Notes: generated from the sequence alone by a model not told the origin. A DNA stretch of 64,000 nucleotides from Casimicrobium huifangae (GCF_009746125.1 NZ_CP041352.1:1267847-1331846), one strand, 5' to 3'. Shown: positions 33,150 through 41,451, counted from the stretch's first letter. Made by a program: numbers and translations.

Positions 33150-34946
33150 ATGAACAGCGTGCGAAATCTCCGCTGGTTGGTACTCTTTTTCGTTGTGTTG
33201 TCGTCATGGTTCGCCACCCCGGCGATAGCGGCCTTTGCCAGCGGCACCGGCATCGCACGGGTGCCCGCGTCGACGGGCAACGACGAGGGTTACGGCATCG
33301 CCCTGCAAAGTGACGGCAAGATCGTGGTGGCCGGGCGCTGCATCGACAGCGGCGCCAACCCGTGCGTGGCACGACTCAACGCGGATGGCAGCATGGACAC
33401 CAGCTTCAATCCGACCGGCGCGGTGCCGGGCAAGCGCGTGATTGATGGTCTCGTCATCAACACGTCCAGCTTCCTGCGCGGCGTCAAAGTGATGATCGCT
33501 GCTGACGGCAGGATTGTGCTGGCCACCACCTGCTCGCTGGCCAATCGCAACTACATCTGCGTCGCCCGGCTCAACGCTGATGGCAGTTTCGATGGAGCTT
33601 TCGACGGCCCCGATGCGGGCAATCCAGGTAACGGCCGCTTCCGCTTGCAGATCACCACATCGCTTGATGAAGTCCTGTCTGATGTGGCCCTGCAGCGCAT
33701 CGACGGTCGCATCGTGCTGGTCGGTCAATGTGGCAGCTACCACTGTGTGGCCCGGCTCCGGGCGACCGACGGCAGCTACGATGCCGACAGCGCTGACTTC
33801 GGTCTGCTCGGCCCCGCCACCGCCGATCGCCCGCCCGGCGATCCTGCCGCCAACGGGCGATTTCTGTACCGCTTTCCGAGCACCTTCAACAGCGCAGGGG
33901 TCGGCAACGGCATCGCGGTCGAGACCAGCAATGAAGGCAAGATCGTCATCGCCGGGACTTGTGGCACCAGCGCGCTCGAGCTTTGCATCACCAAACTCAA
34001 CCGCGATGGCACCTTCGACGCCGACTTTCGCGGTGACTCCCTGCCCGTCGGGCAAGGCGGCCGCGTTCGCATCCTGACCACCGACGAGTCAGGTAACGCG
34101 GTCAAGCAGCGCGCCGCCGATATCAAGATGCAGGCCGACGGGCGCTTCCTGGTGCAGTGCGGTTACTTCCGCACGTCCAGCTGGAGCCAGTGCCTCTATC
34201 GCGTCAACAGTGACGGCACCGTCGCGACCAGCTTCAGCAGTGGTCTGCCGTTCCCGAGCGAGCCGGGGCGCGTGGTCTACAACGCAATCGGTGACGCGCT
34301 GGCATTCACCATCACTCCAGGTAGCGGGTCCTACGCTAATCGGGTCGTCACCCTCGGCAACTGTGACGGCGTGGGCGGCAACACGGGTGGCACCTCCTGT
34401 GTCACTGCCGTTCGCAATGGCACCGGCCCGGCCAGCGCCGATGGCACGATCGACACGTCCCTCGTCGGCCCCAACGGCGATCAGCTCGGAACATTCAACT
34501 TTCGTACACGTGGCCTATCACTGCGCAACAACGATACCCGCGAAATTGTGGCCGACGCGAATGGCGATTTCTACATCGTGGGCGAATGCGACGGGCAAAT
34601 GTGCGTCTACAAGTTTCGCGCGGACGGCGCGCTCGACACCGGCCCCTGCGTTGCTGATGCCGACGCAGATGGACGTGTCTCTGCTGCGTCCGACGGTCTG
34701 GCAATTGTTCGCAACATGCTGGGCGTGCCGATCCCGGTGACGATACCGCCGGGGCTCGGCTACGACATTGATGGTGACGGCGTGCTCAACGCGTCGCGCG
34801 ATGGTCTGCTGATCCTGCGTCGCATGCTCGGCTTCACCGGCACCGCATTGCTGCGCGACATCCCGTCCGCCACCACGGCCAGACGCACCACTGCGTCCGA
34901 CATCGAAAGCTATTTGCGTATGCGCTGTGGCATTCCGCGCCCCTGA
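33150..34946 (+). CDS. secreted delta-60 repeat beta-propeller with dockerin-like tail
   Basis: The 598-residue product has a signal peptide ('LRWLVLFFVVLSSWFATPAIA'). About seven degenerate delta-60 repeats follow, such as 'GIALQSDGKIVVAGRCIDSGANPCVARLNADGSMDTSF' and 'GIAVETSNEGKIVIAGTCGTSALELCITKLNRDGTFDADF'. Most repeats carry a Cys pair that could form one disulphide per blade. The C-terminus has two dockerin-like EF-hand stretches, 'CVADADADGRVSAASDGLAIVRNML' and 'YDIDGDGVLNASRDGLLILRRML', then '..DIESYLRMRCGIPRP'. It is probably an extracellular ligand-binding or adhesive protein. The divergent TetR regulator may control it. Confidence 0.85.
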   Translation: MNSVRNLRWLVLFFVVLSSWFATPAIAAFASGTGIARVPASTGNDEGYGIALQSDGKIVVAGRCIDSGANPCVARLNADGSMDTSFNPTGAVPGKRVIDGLVINTSSFLRGVKVMIAADGRIVLATTCSLANRNYICVARLNADGSFDGAFDGPDAGNPGNGRFRLQITTSLDEVLSDVALQRIDGRIVLVGQCGSYHCVARLRATDGSYDADSADFGLLGPATADRPPGDPAANGRFLYRFPSTFNSAGVGNGIAVETSNEGKIVIAGTCGTSALELCITKLNRDGTFDADFRGDSLPVGQGGRVRILTTDESGNAVKQRAADIKMQADGRFLVQCGYFRTSSWSQCLYRVNSDGTVATSFSSGLPFPSEPGRVVYNAIGDALAFTITPGSGSYANRVVTLGNCDGVGGNTGGTSCVTAVRNGTGPASADGTIDTSLVGPNGDQLGTFNFRTRGLSLRNNDTREIVADANGDFYIVGECDGQMCVYKFRADGALDTGPCVADADADGRVSAASDGLAIVRNMLGVPIPVTIPPGLGYDIDGDGVLNASRDGLLILRRMLGFTGTALLRDIPSATTARRTTASDIESYLRMRCGIPRP

Positions 34947-35184
34947 ACATAAGGCTGCCGCTGCACTGGCCGCGTGAGCGGCCGGGAGCAAAATCCGTAG
35001 CGTGAAGCGCGGCCAACCCGCGCACGAGGTCGCGGGCAACGATTTGATCGAGTTCGCGCGTTGTGTGCCGACGTTCACCGTCCACAAGCCGGCGTGAGCA
35101 GCATTCGTCCAGGGCGACGTTTGTAGAGAGGTGGGCATCGCAGCATCGATGCCGCACTTCGCTCAACCTGCCGAATGGATCAAC

Positions 35185-35580
35185 ATGAACAAGTCAAAGT
35201 ACTCACTTCGCTCACTGCTGCTTGCCGCCACAATGATCGTCGCCGCCACCGCGACCACGGCGTCGCACGCACGGGCCACCTTAAACGCCTGCGCAGGCGG
35301 CGTGTCGTCGGGGTTCCAGCAGGCCTGCGAAGGGCATAGCGGTTACTTCGCGATCAACCTCAAACTGTCCGGCGATGGCGGCTGCCTGGAGATGTGCTGC
35401 ACGGGTGACTCCAGCTCCGGCTATACCTGCTTGTCCGACCCCAACGCCATCCGCCGAGTGTCGGCGCTGTGGGTTGGGCCGCAGCTCTCCATCATCACCG
35501 CCAGCAAGGAAGGCGCGATCGCCCCGGCGCCGGCGGGCGTGGTCATCACTGTCACCGTTGCGCCTGAGGCGGAGAAATAG
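35185..35580 (+). CDS. small secreted Cys-rich protein
   Basis: The 131-residue product starts at ATG 35185 with a signal peptide ('LRSLLLAATMIVAATATTASHARA'). The mature part has a cluster of Cys residues ('LNACAGGVSSGFQQACEGH', 'CLEMCCTGDSSSGYTCLSD') in about 50 residues, then a hydrophobic beta-rich end. No family is recognised. It follows the delta-60 protein gene by 238 bp on the same strand and may be unrelated. Confidence 0.65.
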   Translation: MNKSKYSLRSLLLAATMIVAATATTASHARATLNACAGGVSSGFQQACEGHSGYFAINLKLSGDGGCLEMCCTGDSSSGYTCLSDPNAIRRVSALWVGPQLSIITASKEGAIAPAPAGVVITVTVAPEAEK

Positions 35581-35816
35581 GGGCAACGAGGCAATCCGCC
35601 ATTGCCACGCTCTCGCGATATGCAGCAGGTGGGAGCCCGCTACCGCTCCCATCTGTCGCGTCAACCGCAGATGTCATCGGACATTTCGGGACGGTTACCG
35701 TGAGCTATGCAGCGGGACCGTGAACGACCTGCCACTTCGTCTTCCCTTGCGGTTGCGGTAGTGGTAGTGTTCGCCCCAGCATCCGCTTGCTGCGGATTGT
35801 TCACAAGGGGAAATTG

Positions 35817-36662
35817 ATGAACTGGATGAACGGATCCCACGCACGCCAGTTGCGATGGGCCCTGGCTGCTGTGTTCGCGCTCGGCGTCTTGCCAACCGGC
35901 GCAGCCGTCAACGTCGTCGCGCACTATTCGCTTGGCGAAGCTGACGGTGGCGCGGTCGCCGGCGCAGTCGCCGCGTCGGGCACCACAGCTTCGGTCGGCG
36001 CGACAACACTGCCGACCATCGGCACACCTGCCTACTCGACTGCGGGTGCACCGGCGCCGCGGCCGTCGCGGCTCAGCGTGCAATTCAATGGCAGCACGGA
36101 CGGTTTCCGCACGCCGGCCGTGCTCTCCACGGTGACTGACAATTTTGGTGTTGAGGCATGGGTCCGGGCCAGCTCGACTGCGGGCAACAGCCAGGTGGTT
36201 TACAACGGCAATTCATCAACCAGCGGCTGGGGGCTCTTCCGCAATGGCGCCAGCTGGGGCTTTCTGTACGGCGGCCAGGTGCTGGCGGCGACACCGGCGT
36301 CCAGCGTTGATCTGAACACCTGGACGCATCTCGCATTGGTACGCAGCGGCGGCGTCTCAACGCTCTACAAGAACGGCGTTGCGGTCGTCAGCTCGGCAAC
36401 CGCGCCAGCGGTTCCGGCCGGCGCTTTTGCCATTGGCGTCGGCGCACCGTCGAACGGCGAATTCTTCGCAGGCAACATCGACGAAGTCCGCGTCTTCACG
36501 TTCACCGCAGGTCAATTTGCAACCTCTGATCTGCTGACCGGACTCAGCTACAACGATCCGCCCGTGGTGGTGCCAGTGAACGCGCCGCTATGGCTCCTCG
36601 CCGCAGTGCTGGCGTTGCTCGGTATCGGGGCGGGCTTCATTCGGTCACGCCGTTCTGCCTGA
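35817..36662 (+). CDS. LamG-like protein with an exosortase-type C-terminal signal
   Basis: The 281-residue protein has a signal peptide ending near residue 33. A concanavalin-like LamG domain follows ('VEAWVRASSTAGNSQVVYNGNSSTSGWGLFRNGASWGFLYGG', then 'DLNTWTHLALVRSGGVSTLYKNGVAVV' and 'GNIDEVRVFTF'). The C-terminus is 'VPVNAPLWLLAAVLALLGIGAGFIRSRRSA': a Pro-containing motif, a TM helix and an Arg-rich end. This is the layout of PEP-CTERM/IPTL-CTERM sorting signals cut by exosortases. AAGGGG precedes the ATG. LamG domains bind carbohydrate or adhesion partners, so this is likely a surface protein. Confidence 0.8.
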   Translation: MNWMNGSHARQLRWALAAVFALGVLPTGAAVNVVAHYSLGEADGGAVAGAVAASGTTASVGATTLPTIGTPAYSTAGAPAPRPSRLSVQFNGSTDGFRTPAVLSTVTDNFGVEAWVRASSTAGNSQVVYNGNSSTSGWGLFRNGASWGFLYGGQVLAATPASSVDLNTWTHLALVRSGGVSTLYKNGVAVVSSATAPAVPAGAFAIGVGAPSNGEFFAGNIDEVRVFTFTAGQFATSDLLTGLSYNDPPVVVPVNAPLWLLAAVLALLGIGAGFIRSRRSA

Positions 36663-36748
36663 CGCGAGCGGGGGATAACCGGTCTCTGTGCATCGGCGAG
36701 GTGATGCGGCGGGTGACGCTCTGCGTCTCCACCATGTGTCACGAACGC

Positions 36749-37243
36749 CTATAGCGGCCGGACTTCGCCGACCAGCCGCTGCAGCACTTCGGTGACGGAC
36801 TTCGCTTCTGCCGGCGAAACGCCACCGTGCTGCTTGAGGTAGTCAGCCACCGGCTTGCCGGTCTTTTTGCCGACGAGCGTTCCTTGCTGCATTGACAGCG
36901 ATTGCCTTGCGAAGTCTGCTGCGGTGCCGTGACAGCCGCCGCACTTCGATGCGAAGACTGGCACCGTGGTCGCCTGCGCTTTCAGCATCGCAACCACCGG
37001 CTGATGCAGATCGGGTGTCAGGTAGTGGTGTTCGAGAAACGCCTCGAGGGTGTCCTTGTGGTGGGTGCCAACCAGTTTGCCGTCTTCGACCCGCAGGAAC
37101 TTGCGTGCGAACTGCGCCGCATGCCCGTGGCAGCTTGCACAACGCCCGTCCCAGTAGTCGTGCAAATCACGTTCGGCTGCCCACGCTGGTGGTTGCATCA
37201 CCGCAATCAGGATCATCGTCGCGAAACACTGAATGATCTTCAT
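36749..37243 (-). CDS. diheme c-type cytochrome
   Basis: The 164-residue protein has a signal peptide ('IIQCFATMILIAVMQPPAWA'). Two haem-binding CxxCH motifs follow: 'GRCASCHGHA' near residue 33 and 'SKCGGCHGTA' near 100. Both are followed by 'DFARQSL' or 'QFARKFL' segments, so the two halves are internal repeats. The periplasmic product is likely an electron carrier or a sensing or peroxidase-associated cytochrome. A 31-bp inverted repeat (37261-37291) just upstream of the start is a likely regulator site. Confidence 0.85.
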   Translation of the reverse strand: MKIIQCFATMILIAVMQPPAWAAERDLHDYWDGRCASCHGHAAQFARKFLRVEDGKLVGTHHKDTLEAFLEHHYLTPDLHQPVVAMLKAQATTVPVFASKCGGCHGTAADFARQSLSMQQGTLVGKKTGKPVADYLKQHGGVSPAEAKSVTEVLQRLVGEVRPL

Positions 37244-37616
37244 GGTCTTTGCATGGTTCGATTGGAACGCCGGGGACATTATCGTTCCAATGGCGACGAT
37301 CGGTTGCGCCGGATCAAACTGATCAGCGATGCCCGGCGCAAGGCCCCGGTGTGATCCAGTCCGTCCAACATGCCTGCGGGCTTGCAGTGACTATTGCTGC
37401 CTGCGGACCCTGGTTGCGAGCTACGCCGCAGCGCCCGTCGCCGGTTCCCGCAAGGCTTGCCCAAATGCGCTGACTGCGTCGCGTCGTTGCCGGGGCGCAC
37501 AGATCGGCGTAGCCACCCGCGATTCGCAGACATTAATGAGCACATCGTCGTGCGCCCGGCGTTCTTACCAGTAGCGCACATTGCGCGTGCCATTTTGAAC
37601 TTGAGGAGAAACGCCA
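37244..37616. other. 373-bp intergenic region
   Basis: The region between the divergent cytochrome and small secreted protein genes holds the palindrome at 37261-37291. No other gene with credible coding character was seen. Several overlapping frames exist but lack conserved features. Confidence 0.5.
37261..37291. promoter_or_regulatory. inverted repeat upstream of the diheme cytochrome
   Basis: ATTGGAACG (37261-37269) and CGTTCCAAT (37283-37291) form a perfect 9-bp inverted repeat with a 13-bp centre, located 18-48 bp before the cytochrome start codon. The layout suggests a dimeric repressor or activator site over the promoter or leader. Confidence 0.55.
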
Positions 37617-37796
37617 ATGAAACGACTCAAATCCGCATTGCTCGCAGCACTCATGCTGTCCGCGACGTTCGCGCCACCAGCGCAGTCAGCGCGACTGGTC
37701 TGCTCGGCCGTCGGGGCCGCAGCCAGCGGCGCTACCGACCCGGCGCTCAGCCTGAACCTCTGGTATCTCTACATCCGCCTGGGCTGCGATCAGTAG
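37617..37796 (+). CDS. small secreted peptide, 59 aa
   Basis: ATG 37617 is preceded by GAGGAG at about eight bases. The product is 59 residues with a signal-like N-terminus: Lys-Arg-Leu-Lys, then 'SALLAALMLSATFAPPAQSA'. The mature part is about 34 residues with two Cys, ending 'LGCDQ'. No homology is recognised. Its short mature length and Cys pair resemble secreted micro-proteins. The SD makes it a real gene candidate. Confidence 0.55.
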   Translation: MKRLKSALLAALMLSATFAPPAQSARLVCSAVGAAASGATDPALSLNLWYLYIRLGCDQ

Positions 37797-37870
37797 CGCC
37801 CACACGGGCGCACTCACGCGCGCCCGCGTACTCACGCGCACCGGTGCGCCGGAAGTTTGAATCGCGCATC

Positions 37871-37986
37871 AACTTTTCGATGAAACCCGCATTTGAACTG
37901 GGCTTACCGCAAGAAAATTCTGGATGTCGACTTAGGGCGTAATTGCGCTTTCAGCCCAATATAAATAGGGTTTGGCGTGAAAAGGT
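37871..37986. repeat. long palindromic intergenic repeat, copy 5
   Basis: Landmarks are CTTTTC 37873, TGGGC 37899, TCGAC 37927, AGCCC 37953 and GAAAAG 37979. The two halves match at many positions when folded, for example AAACCC and TGGGCT on both sides. Its centre and the TCGA centre coincide at 37928.5. Confidence 0.88.
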
Positions 37987-38096
37987 GATGGCCGAGATTT
38001 GATGCTCGGTGCGGACTCTGCCGCGGCGAGATTGCGCGCCCAAGTCCGCGCGCCCCTGGGGTTTCGGGCCGGAATATCGAGCGGGACGTTCGAGCC
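37974..38096 (+). repeat. 123-bp direct repeat, left copy
   Basis: The sequence from GGCGTGAA to TTCGAGCC aligns without gaps to 40149-40271, with about four of five bases the same. The pair flanks the delta-60 repeat gene at 38241-39968. It starts inside the right end of palindrome copy 5. Confidence 0.8.
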
Positions 38097-38240
38097 GGAG
38101 CTAGCCCGGAAATCGGATTTTCTTGGAGAGCAGGCAATACTTCAGGAGATGGCGAGTGGGAATGGCGATGGCGCGCTCGGATGTCGGGCGGCGCTTCTCG
38201 AGAACTTAGTCGCCAACAACCATTTGTGGACCGATTCGCC

Positions 38241-39968
38241 TCATCCGCTGATCCGCATCCCGCATTGAGTGACCAAGTAATTTCGTATTGCAGCCCACGT
38301 GTTTCGAGGCGCATTGGACACGTTAATGCCGGCCAGCACAGCGTCTCCGGTCATGCCGAGCGCAACACGTGCGAGGATCAAAGCATCGGTGGTGGCGAGA
38401 ACTTCGCCGTCGCCATCGATATCCAGGCGACATTGCTGTGCCGCACTGCTGCCGACGTTGAGTCGCGCAAGACAAAAATCGTTGTCGCCCAACGGGCCGA
38501 CGCAGATACCACCGGCGACAATCTTCCCGTCTTGCTGAAGTGCGATTGCGACTACCACGTCATAATCGCTTCCTATCGGAAATCGGACACGACCGTTGGC
38601 ATTTCCAGGCGTATTGCCATCAAAGCTGACATCCCACGTGCCGTCAGCATTGAGCCGCCCGATGCAAAAATCGTTGTTGCCTGAATCTCGGCAACCGCCG
38701 CCGAGCACGATCTTCCCATCCGTAGAAACGGCCACCGCACCCAGATAGGGATTGGTCGATGCCGCATACTCGACACGTCCGGGCGCTGGCCCTGCGGCAT
38801 CACCGAACGACGTATCGTAAGTGCCGTTTGCGTTAAGGCGCGCAACACACCAGTTCGTGGTGGATGAAGAGCACATTCCGGCGAGGATGATTTTTCCATC
38901 GGGCTGAAAAGCGAGCGCGAAGACTTGGCTAGTTCCCGATGCGCTGAGCGGGATGCGGAAGCGGCCAGCGCCAGCATTCGGCCCCACGAAGCTCGTATCT
39001 AGGCTGCCATCAGTGTTGAGACGCGCAATGCAGGCGTCGATCACGCTTCCGTCGAGGCAATAACCCACCATCACCAGCTTTCCATCCGGCTGCTGGGCGA
39101 TCGCGGTGAGCGTCGCGCCGCGCGGAACATTGGTGCCGCCTACGAGAGTGAAAGCCAAGCGACCATCACCCGTGCCGACGCCCACGCCGTTCGCGCCCGG
39201 CCCGTCGAAACTGGCGTCAAACGAACCATCGCTGTTCAATCGCGCAGCGCAGAACCCTTTCTCTGACTGGCCCGGCACAATGCACGATCCAGCGAGTACG
39301 ATTTTCCCGTCGGACTGGATCGTCATCGCGCTCAGTTCGTCACCGCCGGGAAAGAGATCGATTACGAAACGTCCGTCGCCGCTACCCGTGCCGATGCCGT
39401 TCGCGCCAGGGCCGTCAAAACTGGAATCAAAGCTGCCGTCGGCATTGAGCCGCGCAGCACAAAAAGCGCGAGCGCCGCCGCTGATGCATTCCCCTGCCAA
39501 TACGACGCGCCCCGAAGCATCAATCGCAACCGCGTAGGCCCGATCATTGGCCGTGCCAATGGGAAACGTAAAGCGCCCTGCGCCAGTGCCCACGCCAACG
39601 CCGTTCGCACCCGGGCCGTTGAAACTCGGGTCGAGGTTTCCGCTCGTGGTGTATCGGGCGACGCAGAAGTCCTCCTGACTGGAGACAACGCAGTAGCCAG
39701 CAAGCACGATCTTGCCGTCGGGCTGGAGTGCGAGACCGTTGACGACGTCCGCGCCCGAGAGGCTGGTGATACGAACACCGGAGGCGCCGAAGGACGTATC
39801 AAGGCTGCCCGGGATTTGCGCACCAACGCTCGCAGAGAAGGCCGCCGCGATGCAGGCGGCTGCACCCAGGCCCGCACGCTGTTTCGGAATGTACGCCCAA
39901 GCGCTACGACGTTGGATTTGGCGCGAAAGCCGCGCTATCAGGTTCGGGAAAACAGGAAATGCCACCAT
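38241..39968 (-). CDS. secreted delta-60 repeat beta-propeller with dockerin-like tail
   Basis: The product is about 575 residues from ATG 39968, with a long N-terminal signal segment ('LGAAACIAAAFSASVGAQ' near residue 35). At least seven delta-60 repeats of about 55 residues follow, such as 'MTIQSDGKIVLAGSCIVPGQSEKGFCAARLNSDGSFDASFDGPG'. Each repeat has a Cys in 'AGxC' and another in 'FCxARL', a likely blade disulphide. The C-terminus has one dockerin-like EF-hand ('CRLDIDGDGEVLATTDALILARVALGM') and ends 'IRNYLVTQCGM'. The gene lies between 123-bp direct repeats. The function is unknown; a surface or extracellular role is likely. Confidence 0.85.
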   Translation of the reverse strand: MVAFPVFPNLIARLSRQIQRRSAWAYIPKQRAGLGAAACIAAAFSASVGAQIPGSLDTSFGASGVRITSLSGADVVNGLALQPDGKIVLAGYCVVSSQEDFCVARYTTSGNLDPSFNGPGANGVGVGTGAGRFTFPIGTANDRAYAVAIDASGRVVLAGECISGGARAFCAARLNADGSFDSSFDGPGANGIGTGSGDGRFVIDLFPGGDELSAMTIQSDGKIVLAGSCIVPGQSEKGFCAARLNSDGSFDASFDGPGANGVGVGTGDGRLAFTLVGGTNVPRGATLTAIAQQPDGKLVMVGYCLDGSVIDACIARLNTDGSLDTSFVGPNAGAGRFRIPLSASGTSQVFALAFQPDGKIILAGMCSSSTTNWCVARLNANGTYDTSFGDAAGPAPGRVEYAASTNPYLGAVAVSTDGKIVLGGGCRDSGNNDFCIGRLNADGTWDVSFDGNTPGNANGRVRFPIGSDYDVVVAIALQQDGKIVAGGICVGPLGDNDFCLARLNVGSSAAQQCRLDIDGDGEVLATTDALILARVALGMTGDAVLAGINVSNAPRNTWAAIRNYLVTQCGMRISG

Positions 39969-40148
39969 TGTTGATGCTGAAGCCGAACGAGCCAAGACTG
40001 CGTCGAATTGGAGCACAAGTTTGCGCAATGACGGCGCAATTGAAAGGGCCAAAGGTCAAATATTTCTTAGTACGAGCAATATCTGGCGACCATCAGCTTG
40101 TGGCGACTCTTTTGTCAGCTTGCGTGGTCACCCACGCGGGTGAGCCTC

Positions 40149-40271
40149 GGCGTGAAGAGGCGATGGCTCAGGTTTGATGCTAAGAGCGGACTTTGACGCG
40201 GCGGTATTGCGCGCTGACGTGCGCGCGCCCATGGGATTTCGGCACGGAAGATCGAGCGGGAAATTCGAGCC
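40149..40271 (+). repeat. 123-bp direct repeat, right copy
   Basis: The partner is 37974-38096, in the same orientation and of equal length, on the other side of the delta-60 gene. No open frame fills it. The pair could mark a duplicated or inserted segment. Confidence 0.8.
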
Positions 40272-40388
40272 TGACCCCTTTAACTGATGCGTAGCGTCAT
40301 GCGCAGCAGCGGTTGCGTCGGCATGGCGAAGCAGAACAGTGAGTAATTGCCTGCGTCGCCGAAGTTTCTTGTCAACGCAAGTGCATTC

Positions 40389-40411
40389 GGCGGGACCGCG
40401 AGCGTCCCGCC
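40389..40411. repeat. short inverted repeat GGCGGGAC...GTCCCGCC
   Basis: Eight-base arms with a seven-base loop lie downstream of the STAS-HATPase gene. There is no T-run. This type of GC-rich palindrome recurs between genes in many GC-rich bacteria. Confidence 0.55.
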
Positions 40412-40437
40412 CTACGGGCTGCGGGCTGGCGGCAAGG

Positions 40438-41442
40438 TCACCATAGCCGCGTTGACGCTCGTGACGCGACGTGGCGCGCCCCGGGGACGCTCAATGCCTG
40501 ATCCTCGCCTTCATTTTTGTATCGCTCAAGCAAGTTTGGGAAATAAATGTCACTTGGAATTTTCAGGCTAAGTGCGAGGGTCGTTCCAAAGCGTGACCCA
40601 GTGGGGCGTAGAAGATGTTCTTCACCTTGCGTCTCGACTTTTAGAAAGGCGCCCCCACTGACGAGCGTCAGACTGCCGAAGTCACCTGCAATCCGGCGCA
40701 ACATGTAGAGCCCAAAGCCGGAGTTTTGCCAGTCGTCATCAGTTTCAGGGCCTTGATAGTCGGTGATGCCTGGCTGAACGGCAAGTCGTAAAGCATCGCA
40801 TGCATCTTTTGGTTGATGACTGGCCGCGAGAGATTCGCAGATCCCTACACCAGCGTCTCCAACAGACAACTCTACTTGCCCATTCTTCCATGCTTGGCCA
40901 GTTACATAGGCCCGATCAACTTGAGCGTGCTCAAACACATTGCGTACGGCTTCGCGCAGACACCAACCAACCGCTTGTACGGCTGCATCGTCAGTCGAAC
41001 TTCTTTGCAGCAAAAACTCAGCGAAAGACTGCGCCTGATCATCAAGTCGGCGATGGAACGTCGATGCCGACACGAGAAATTCCTCGCGTTGTAGGTGAAC
41101 ACATGACATCTTGATGTACTTTCGATCAGGTGGCAATTTTGCGTACGTCGTTGTTTGAGACGGTAGCGCCAAGTGCTCGAAAAAATCCATGTACATCAGG
41201 TACGCGACGGCATCTGTACGCGGCGTCGGTATGAGTAGCGTGAGCGAGGATAGACCCAAATTTCGTCGCTCGGCAATGACTTTCGTTACACCAATGAATA
41301 GGCACATCGTGCCCTGTGGAATTACGAAAGCAAGCTCACTGAAGTCGATTGACAGCGTCTCTGAAAAGCGGTGATCGAAAAGCCGCCTACAAAAAGAAGA
41401 TGCTTCAGCTGCGGTCAAGCGTTTCGGAACTAAAAGGCGCAT
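40438..41442 (-). CDS. STAS-like plus HATPase protein (anti-sigma-type kinase fold)
   Basis: The 334-residue protein has an N-terminal half with STAS-like layout ('LSIDFSELAFVIPQGTMCLFIGVTKVIAERRNLG'). A GHKL ATPase follows, with N-box 'WCLREAVRNVFEHA' near residue 160, G1 box 'VGDAGVGI' near 193 and G2 box 'GFGLYMLRRIA' near 245. There is no receiver or HisKA domain. The fusion resembles anti-sigma/anti-anti-sigma components that control a sigma factor by phosphorylating a partner. It starts nine bases after nrdB, suggesting co-transcription, although no RsbW partner is nearby. Confidence 0.75.
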   Translation of the reverse strand: MRLLVPKRLTAAEASSFCRRLFDHRFSETLSIDFSELAFVIPQGTMCLFIGVTKVIAERRNLGLSSLTLLIPTPRTDAVAYLMYMDFFEHLALPSQTTTYAKLPPDRKYIKMSCVHLQREEFLVSASTFHRRLDDQAQSFAEFLLQRSSTDDAAVQAVGWCLREAVRNVFEHAQVDRAYVTGQAWKNGQVELSVGDAGVGICESLAASHQPKDACDALRLAVQPGITDYQGPETDDDWQNSGFGLYMLRRIAGDFGSLTLVSGGAFLKVETQGEEHLLRPTGSRFGTTLALSLKIPSDIYFPNLLERYKNEGEDQALSVPGARHVASRASTRLW

Positions 41443-41451
41443 TCCGGAGGC

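Larger units (their letters stand above)
37797..38240. other. 444-bp intergenic region rich in repeats
   Basis: The region carries palindromic repeat copy 5 (37871-37986), immediately joined to a 123-bp direct repeat (37974-38096) whose partner is at 40149-40271. Beyond that the downstream flank of the delta-60 gene holds no visible gene. Confidence 0.6.
39969..40437. other. 469-bp intergenic region with repeats
   Basis: The region contains the right 123-bp direct repeat (40149-40271) and a 23-bp inverted repeat (40389-40411). It also contains the sequence GAGCCTGACCCCTTTAA at 40267, resembling motifs found beside REP-associated transposases in other genomes. No coding sequence is supported. 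Confidence 0.55.
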
